Assembly: GCA_028873815.1 (NCBI GenBank)
Contig: JAPPNN010000029.1
Coordinates: forward strand, 41,515-105,514
DNA length: 64,000 bases
Source: Gemmatimonadota bacterium
GTDB lineage: Bacteria; Gemmatimonadota; Gemmatimonadetes; Longimicrobiales; Gaopeijiaceae
Reading direction: 5' to 3'
The translations under genes and the position numbers were made by a program. Below, piece by piece: positions 58,543 through 64,000 of the stretch (within the stretch, counting starts at the first letter, position 1; each line of letters starts with the position of its first letter). The notes below the pieces were generated by a model. The model did not search any database and was not told the origin of the DNA. It saw nothing but the letters and a program-made list of their open reading frames with translations.

Positions 58543-58836
58543 GTGAAGCGCAAGCCAGAGACGGCGCAGAAACCTGCCGATCGCATGCTGGCGGACGTTC
58601 CCCTGGAAGAGGAGGTCGTCCTGGTCCGGATCGACGTGGCCGGCGACGACGTTGAGCCGTTGCTCGAGCGCGGGATTGTGCCGGGTTGCACGCTTTGTCC
58701 GGTGCGGCACGCTCCGGTAGGCGGCCCCACGGTCTATCGCGTGGACGGCGTGCTTGTCGCGCTGCGGAGGGAAACCGCGTCCTGTCTGTGCGTGCGCAGC
58801 TCGCTGGAAGCCGCGGGGGTTCTCGACTCGAATTGA
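58543..58836 (+). CDS. feoA: FeoA-like ferrous iron transport protein
   Basis: 97 residues from a GTG at 58543, with GGAGGAA at 58534-58540. An SH3-like FeoA domain follows: P-L-E-E-E-V-V-L-V-R-I, R-G-I-V-P-G-C-T-L, and a strand D-G-V-L-V-A-L-R-R. FeoA associates with FeoB to aid ferrous iron uptake. The Fur box is upstream, and feoB begins 20 bases after the stop with a second SD inside the gap. Confidence 0.83.
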   Translation: MKRKPETAQKPADRMLADVPLEEEVVLVRIDVAGDDVEPLLERGIVPGCTLCPVRHAPVGGPTVYRVDGVLVALRRETASCLCVRSSLEAAGVLDSN

Positions 58837-58856
58837 ACGGAGGGACCGGGTCGGCC

Positions 58857-60776
58857 GTGCTGGACCGGGGTTCGGCACCGGGAGCCGGTGTCGATCGCGG
58901 GGCCCCGCTGGTTGCGGTGGTAGGTCCTCCCAACTCGGGCAAGTCTACCCTCTTCAACCATCTCACCGGTCTTCGCCAGAGAGTCGCGAACTATCCTGGC
59001 GTGACTGTGGAACGCCGGTGTGGCACGGTCAATCTGCCGGTGGGGCCGGTGGAACTGATCGACCTGCCCGGGGTGCACGGCCTTTCACCGCGCAGTCTCG
59101 ACCAGATGGTGACCCGCGACGTGCTCCTGGGCGAATTCGAGGGCGATCGGCAGCCAGACGCAATCGTGTTGGTTCTGGACGCCACGCGCCTCAAGTCACA
59201 CCTGATGGTCGCCGAGCCGGTTCTGGCCCTCGGCCTCCCCACGCTGGTCGTGCTTACCATGGCCGACGAGCTGAACCGGCGCTACGGTGCGCTCCGTCGC
59301 TCGAGCCTGTCGGAGGAACTGGGCGTAGAGGTGGCATTGGTCAACGCCCGTGACGCTGCGACGCTGCAGCCGGTGCGCGCTTTCCTCAAGGCGCTCCACA
59401 CTGGTGGCGAGGAGGTTCGCGCGTGCCCGATCGTCGCTGTGGCCGAGCATCCCGAGGGGAGGGGCGCCGGGCGTGCCCTGCCGATGATCGACCTGTTTGC
59501 GGAGCGTCGTCAGCGCGCCCGCGAACTCGGTCGCTCGGCCGGATTCCAGGCTCCCCGCCCGTCGCGCACCAACGAGCGACTCGATGCCCTGGCGCTGCAC
59601 CGATTCTGGGGACCCGTGGTCTTTGCGGGTGTCGTGGCTGTCGTCTTCCAATCGATCTTCGCCTGGGCGGTGCCGTTGATGGACGGCACGGAGGCCGCAA
59701 TCGCCGCGTCCGGGAACTACCTTGGGTCGGTACTTCCCGAGAGCTGGTTCCGTTCGCTTCTCCTCGACGGAGTGTGGGCCGGGGTCGGTTCGGTGATGGT
59801 GTTTCTGCCCCAGATCCTGATCCTGTTCTTTTTCATCGCGATCCTGGAGGACTCGGGATACATGGCTCGTGCGGCGGTGATCGCCGATCGTCTCATGCAC
59901 CGCGTCGGTCTCCAGGGCAAGTCCTTTCTGCCGTTGCTGTCGGCTTACGCGTGCGCGGTGCCGGCCATCATGTCCGCCCGCACGGTGGAGGACGAACGGG
60001 ACCGGATCGCCACAATCTTCGTCGCGCCCTTCATGACCTGCTCGGCACGCCTGCCCGTGTATGCGCTCCTGATCGCCGCGTTTATCCCGGCCCAACCCAT
60101 CCTGGGACCGTTCTTCGGCACCCAGGCGGCGGTCCTGATAGGTCTGTACGTGATGGGAGTGGTGGCGGCCATCGTGACGGCGGCGCTCCTGAAGCGCACG
60201 CTGCTCCGGGGACGCTCCGCCCCGTTCGTGATGGAGCTGCCTCCCTACCGCCTGCCCACGGTGCGGTCGATTCTGACCCGGCTGCTGGATCGCACCAAGG
60301 TGTTCCTCCGCCGCGCGGGCAAGATCATCCTGGCCGTGACCGTCGTGCTCTGGGTTTTCACGCAATTCCCCAGAATGCCCGGCGGTGAGGCTCCGCCGAT
60401 CGGCGACAGCGCCCTCGGGCAGGCCGGCCAGGTCATCGAACCGGCGATCGAACCGCTGGGATTCGACTGGCGCATCGGCATCGGCCTGGTGACCTCGCTG
60501 GCGGCCCGCGAGGTGATCGTCGGGACGCTGGGCACGATCTACGGCGTCGAGAGCGACGACGAGGAGGCGTTCGAACTCCAGGCGGCCCTGCAGCAGGATC
60601 TCGATCTGGGCTCGGCCGTGGCACTGCTCGTGTTCTTCGTATTCGCGCTCCAGTGCATGTCCACCGTGGCCATCATGCGGCGCGAGACGGGAGGCTGGCG
60701 CTGGCCGGCGCTGCAGTTCTGCTACATGCTCCTCCTCGCGTACGCGGGGGCGTGGGTCGCCAACGCCATCCTGTAG
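58857..60776 (+). CDS. feoB: Ferrous iron transporter FeoB
   Basis: 639 residues from a GTG at 58857, chosen for the GGAGGGA SD at 58839-58845; a TTG at 58833 overlapping the feoA stop is an alternative. The N-terminal G domain has G1 G-P-P-N-S-G-K-S at 23-30, D-L-P-G (G3) and a G4 reading T-M-A-D instead of N-x-x-D. The transmembrane part has the S-A-Y-A-C-A-V-P-A-I-M and T-C-S-A-R-L-P-V-Y gate motifs. It imports Fe(II) across the inner membrane. The final H-R/TrmE-like C-terminal FeoC is absent. Confidence 0.92.
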   Translation: MLDRGSAPGAGVDRGAPLVAVVGPPNSGKSTLFNHLTGLRQRVANYPGVTVERRCGTVNLPVGPVELIDLPGVHGLSPRSLDQMVTRDVLLGEFEGDRQPDAIVLVLDATRLKSHLMVAEPVLALGLPTLVVLTMADELNRRYGALRRSSLSEELGVEVALVNARDAATLQPVRAFLKALHTGGEEVRACPIVAVAEHPEGRGAGRALPMIDLFAERRQRARELGRSAGFQAPRPSRTNERLDALALHRFWGPVVFAGVVAVVFQSIFAWAVPLMDGTEAAIAASGNYLGSVLPESWFRSLLLDGVWAGVGSVMVFLPQILILFFFIAILEDSGYMARAAVIADRLMHRVGLQGKSFLPLLSAYACAVPAIMSARTVEDERDRIATIFVAPFMTCSARLPVYALLIAAFIPAQPILGPFFGTQAAVLIGLYVMGVVAAIVTAALLKRTLLRGRSAPFVMELPPYRLPTVRSILTRLLDRTKVFLRRAGKIILAVTVVLWVFTQFPRMPGGEAPPIGDSALGQAGQVIEPAIEPLGFDWRIGIGLVTSLAAREVIVGTLGTIYGVESDDEEAFELQAALQQDLDLGSAVALLVFFVFALQCMSTVAIMRRETGGWRWPALQFCYMLLLAYAGAWVANAIL

Positions 60777-60822
60777 CGACAGCGTCCGCCGCCAGACCAG
60801 ACCCTGCCGGAACCCACGCACG

Positions 60823-63336
60823 CTACGACACCCGCGGGGGCCGCTTCCTCAGGACGAACAGTCCCTCCTTGATGCTGGACACGATGATCACGCCGCTCTC
60901 GAAGTAGGGATACACGCTCCACGCTCCCGCGAACCCGGCGTTGTCGTCGCCGAAGGGCACCGTGTCGAAGAAGCCGATCTCTTCGGGCGACTCCGGATCG
61001 GAGATGTCGAGAATGCGCAGTCCGCTGAGATAGTTGGCCTGGTACATCACGTCACCGATCACGTACAGGTTGTGATCCGACGACCCGGTGGTGCCGAAGT
61101 GCTCCTTGACCAGGATCGGGTCGTTCAGGTCCTGGATATCCCACACCAGAGTCCGCGTCCGCGACACGTTGCCGCCCAGTTCATCGGTCTCGTCGTTCAT
61201 GTAGAAGTAGCGGTGGTCGTCCGTGATCCAGCCCTGGTGCAGGTAGCCGGTGTTGGGGTAGGAGGATGCCGATAGCGCCACGGTGGCGTCCTTGTCGGTG
61301 ACGTCCGCGATCGAGAGTGCGTTCTCGTTCGCGCCCAGGCAGATCTCGCGGCCGACGTACTCCTCGTCCGGGCCGTTGTAGCGTACGCACTGTGCGTCGT
61401 GACTGTACCCCGTTCCCGCCCCGCCCGTGTTGGCGTCGGCGAAGCACCCGGCAAAGGTGGGGTCCTTCGGGTCGCTCAGATCGATCATGTGCAGTCCGCC
61501 GCCGCAGGTCTCTCCTCCGCCGGAGGCCCCCACCACGTAGGCGAATCCTGTCTCCTCGTTGATCACGATGTTGTGGGCGGAGTTGATGCCGTCGTAGTGC
61601 GCGGTGGGCTCGAAGGTGACCGGCGGATCCGTCACGTCCCGCAGCCGGGTCAGGTCGAACACCTGCACACCGTGCGCCCCCGCGTTATCGGCGACCACGA
61701 AGGCGTGGTTGTCGTACACCTTGATGTCCCGCCACATGTTGACGATCGCGCCCTCGGTCAGGGGCATTTCGCCCAGGTACACGGGATTGCCCGGATCGCT
61801 CAGGTCCACGAAGGTCGTGCCGTCGGCGCGGCCCATGATCGCATACTCGCGCCCGGACTCGGGGTCGGTCCAGCCCCACAGGTCGTTGGCGATCATCCCG
61901 CGCTCGCCACCCAGGTCTCCTGTCGGAACGAAGGCGACGAGATCGACCTCGCTGCACGCGAATCCTGCAGCGGACCCATCTTCGCACTCGCTCGCGTCGC
62001 CCAGCACGGCATCGAGACCGGCTGCGTCGTCGACGATCGTTCCCTCAGGCTCCCAGCCGTCCCTGGTGCGCTGGAACACGAAGCCGGTGCCCTCGAAGAA
62101 GTCCGCGCCCGGGGCGCCCACGACCGTGATGTCGTCCTCGATCGCGACGGCGATTCCGTAGAAGGCGAACGAGCTTCCAGGCCCGAATGTGGCGACCTGT
62201 CCCCAGCTGCCGGCCTCATTCCGGCGAAAGGCGAATCCGCCGCCGATGCCACCGCCCGCCAGCGGCGTCCCGACCACGACATCGTCGCCCGAAGCCGCCA
62301 CCGCCATCCCGAAGCCGGACATGGGCGCGGGAGACTCGGGCCGGATGGCGTCGGCGATCGTCCACTCGGTGGCGCCACCCTCGTCCGAACGCGTGAAGTG
62401 GAACACGGTGCCGGTGAACTGACCGCTCAGGGGCGCTCCGGCGAAGATCTCGCCCCCTGACACGGACACGCTGGCGCCCAATGACGCCGGTCCGGGATCG
62501 GGGGGAGCGAGGTGGCCGGCCGGAGACCACGTCCCGTCGGCAGCGCCGAACAGGTGTACCGAGCCCGGCTGGAAGTTGGGCGCGCCGGTGCCCGGGATGA
62601 GCGCGATGCCGCCCCCGGGAGCTCCGATGGCGAGCAGGTCGCCCTCGAGGTCCATCGCCGTGCCGAATCCTGCCCCGGGCGGCGCATCGCCGGCTCGCAA
62701 GGTCGCGGCTTCCGTGTACCCCGTCTCATCCCCCACGAAGACCACCGCGACACCGGACCCCGATTCCGCGCCGGGAGCACCGACCACGATGTCGCGGCCG
62801 TTGGTGGCGACCGTCGCGCCGAAACGGTCGTCGGCGCCGGCCGCGGACCAGGTCAGGCGCTGCTGCAGCTGCCACTCGTCCGATGTGCGCCGATACACGT
62901 AGACGGCGCCTGTACCGTCGCTGGGCGCGCCGACCACCATCACGTCGCCGGCGGCATCCAACCCCTCCCCGTACGCGATCGCCGACCGTGTCTCGTCCGG
63001 GCCCAGCGACGCGGTCTCCGCCCAAGAGCCGCCCGCGCGGCTGAACACGTGCACACCTCCCTGCCGATTGCCCGGCATGGGGAAGAGCGTAAGGACTCCC
63101 GGCCGGCCCACGTAGATGTCTCCGTCCACCACCTCGACCGCGGCGGAGAAGGCGGTGACCGCAGCGGTCAGGGGGACGGGCCGGTCCAACTCGGCGGTGG
63201 TCTGCGCATGGGTGCCCATGGGACCGAGAGACGCCAGGCTGACCAGCGCCAGGAGCACGGGCAGTGCCGTTGCTTCGCGGCCATCACGCCGGCGTTGCGG
63301 TTCGGTCGCGTGCGGAAGGTGTTCTTGTGTTGACAT
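60823..63336 (-). CDS. Secreted choice-of-anchor-B family beta-propeller protein
   Basis: 837 residues from the ATG at 63336. A charged N-terminus precedes a signal helix (about 26-45). Residues 60-470 are FG-GAP/PQQ-like blades with V-G-A-P repeats; 490-835 are the choice-of-anchor-B region with G-W-T-D-P, C-G-G-G-L-H-M-I, Y-S-H-D-A-Q-C and S-D-H-N-L-Y. It is a paralogue of the protein at 16053-18404, colinear through the shared motifs. Its stop is 46 bases from the feoB stop, convergent. Confidence 0.87.
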   Translation of the reverse strand: MSTQEHLPHATEPQRRRDGREATALPVLLALVSLASLGPMGTHAQTTAELDRPVPLTAAVTAFSAAVEVVDGDIYVGRPGVLTLFPMPGNRQGGVHVFSRAGGSWAETASLGPDETRSAIAYGEGLDAAGDVMVVGAPSDGTGAVYVYRRTSDEWQLQQRLTWSAAGADDRFGATVATNGRDIVVGAPGAESGSGVAVVFVGDETGYTEAATLRAGDAPPGAGFGTAMDLEGDLLAIGAPGGGIALIPGTGAPNFQPGSVHLFGAADGTWSPAGHLAPPDPGPASLGASVSVSGGEIFAGAPLSGQFTGTVFHFTRSDEGGATEWTIADAIRPESPAPMSGFGMAVAASGDDVVVGTPLAGGGIGGGFAFRRNEAGSWGQVATFGPGSSFAFYGIAVAIEDDITVVGAPGADFFEGTGFVFQRTRDGWEPEGTIVDDAAGLDAVLGDASECEDGSAAGFACSEVDLVAFVPTGDLGGERGMIANDLWGWTDPESGREYAIMGRADGTTFVDLSDPGNPVYLGEMPLTEGAIVNMWRDIKVYDNHAFVVADNAGAHGVQVFDLTRLRDVTDPPVTFEPTAHYDGINSAHNIVINEETGFAYVVGASGGGETCGGGLHMIDLSDPKDPTFAGCFADANTGGAGTGYSHDAQCVRYNGPDEEYVGREICLGANENALSIADVTDKDATVALSASSYPNTGYLHQGWITDDHRYFYMNDETDELGGNVSRTRTLVWDIQDLNDPILVKEHFGTTGSSDHNLYVIGDVMYQANYLSGLRILDISDPESPEEIGFFDTVPFGDDNAGFAGAWSVYPYFESGVIIVSSIKEGLFVLRKRPPRVS

Positions 63337-63496
63337 GGCTGTGTTTCCTCGGGGACGGATCCTGTTCTTCCTGTAGGGGCCGGGGAGACGCGCATCCAAT
63401 GGCGCTCCCTCCCGGGCACGTTAGCCAAATAACCCGGTCATCGCCTATCGTACAAGTATGCAGACAACACCGTGGAATCGCCGCGGGAGACCGGCC

Positions 63497-63682
63497 ATGA
63501 TCTCCGCCCGTCCGCCGCCGCTGTTCGTAACCGCACTCGTCGCGGGCGTCGCGTGTCTGGCGACCGCCAGCTGCGATTCCGGCGCGCGGGAGGCCGTGCA
63601 CCTCGCCACGGCGCACCAGATGGGACCGGTTGCGTACCGTGATCCGGCTGGGGCGGTATCGCCGGACGGGCGGAGCACATGA
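63497..63682 (+). pseudogene. Truncated lipoprotein, remnant of a secreted TolB-like gene
   Basis: 61 residues from the ATG at 63497, with GGGAGA at 63485-63490. A signal peptide ends at L-A-T-A-S-C, a lipobox. The mature segment reads G-P-V-A-Y-R-D-P-A-G-A-V-S-P-D-G-R, which in this group of organisms normally opens a full WD40/TolB-like propeller protein, but here a stop comes at once. It may be a real short lipoprotein, but a truncated remnant is more likely. Confidence 0.5.
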
Positions 63683-63912
63683 GGCCCGAATCACGGCAGG
63701 GAATCACGTAAGTCTAATCAGGACTGCACGATCTGCCATTCCTGCCGTGGGAGCCGATCGGGTTGGCGCGTGGCCGAATCGCTGGATTACCGGCGTCAAT
63801 TGACGGGAACACCGCAGCAACAACGCGCCGTTTGTCCGACCCAAATCCTGAGGCATGGTCGGCGTCCAGCCTCTACGGTCACGGGTGTCGCGATCGGCCT
63901 TCGGACCCCGTT
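63683..63912. other. Intergenic region, no gene seen
   Basis: A 230-base gap after the truncated lipoprotein, at a lower apparent G+C content in places. No gene, RNA or clear regulatory motif can be supported. Confidence 0.5.
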
Positions 63913-64000
63913 CAGAACGTGAAGTCGAGCGCAAATCTGAATCCCAGGTTGGGGTTTTGGCCGGGCAGTTGGCTGCGCGATCCCTCGATGCCGAGCCGGA
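63913..64000 (-). CDS. C-terminus of an outer-membrane barrel protein, start outside window
   Basis: The minus-strand frame ending at the stop TCA (63913-63915) reads ...Q-N-P-N-L-G-F-R-F-A-L-D-F-T-F. The final Phe and alternating pattern of the last strand are the C-terminal signature recognised by BamA in outer-membrane proteins. Only 28 codons lie inside the window, so the family cannot be named. Confidence 0.6.

Noticed and set aside
1..64000. CRISPR arrays, tRNA or rRNA genes and insertion sequences
   Set aside because: No repeat-spacer array, cloverleaf or transposase reading frame was found on either strand by inspection.

Overview
The window is G+C-rich bacterial chromosome, gene-dense on both strands, with no tRNA, rRNA, CRISPR array or insertion sequence that I could see. 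The gene set suggests a Gram-negative, aerobic heterotroph of the Gemmatimonadota type: many secreted beta-propeller proteins (choice-of-anchor-B, Asp-box/BNR, FG-GAP, YVTN), a DUF5117-type zinc metalloprotease, a CBM9/DUF5916 barrel protein, several lipoproteins, M20/M24/M28 peptidases, serine hydrolases and a fused HyuA-HyuB hydantoinase. The phylum call is inferred from gene content and has not been tested.

Layout. 1-7.7 kb: envelope proteins (one runs off the left edge), a dienelactone-hydrolase lipoprotein divergent from a metallo-beta-lactamase-fold/M20 pair, asparagine synthetase, and a periplasmic peroxiredoxin-like gene whose first catalytic cysteine is an in-frame TGA, best read as selenocysteine. 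7.9-13.2 kb: the most unusual region. A membrane-anchored C39 peptidase is followed by six tandem genes for related small secreted peptides (leader, glycine-type junction, then Cx2C...Cx3C around a Gly/Ala-rich hydrophobic core), a hairpin, a thioredoxin-like protein, a Yip1-like membrane protein, and an ABC ATPase plus permease. This looks like a complete make-cleave-disulfide-export/immunity cassette for bacteriocin-like peptides, assembled for periplasmic maturation. 13.4-25.8 kb: M28-type peptidase, Asp/Glu racemase, three secreted propeller proteins, YkvA-like protein, MFS transporter, arsenite methyltransferase-like protein and a serine hydrolase. 25.9-26.6 kb: a RHH/MazF toxin-antitoxin pair beside a decayed peptidase remnant. 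26.6-45 kb: BNR giant protein, SDRs, a YjbQ-domain fusion, serine hydrolase, DinB-like protein, an SDR-HyuAB-esterase operon (the esterase apparently starts at CTG), a Clp-N/TolB chimera, a cysteine-rich membrane peptide and a DUF5916 protein. 45-64 kb: SLC13 transporter, cytochrome c/copper monooxygenase-like fusion, M24 peptidase, thioredoxin-fold protein, TesB, amidase, zinc metalloprotease, polyprenol-kinase-like protein, cold-shock protein, YigZ, a Fur-box-preceded feoAB pair, a second choice-of-anchor-B protein, a truncated lipoprotein remnant and the 3' end of an outer-membrane barrel gene.

How the genes fit together: most encode periplasmic or outer-membrane products for peptide and amide scavenging. 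Against that background the peptide cassette and the UGA-containing redox gene are the items most likely to be new.
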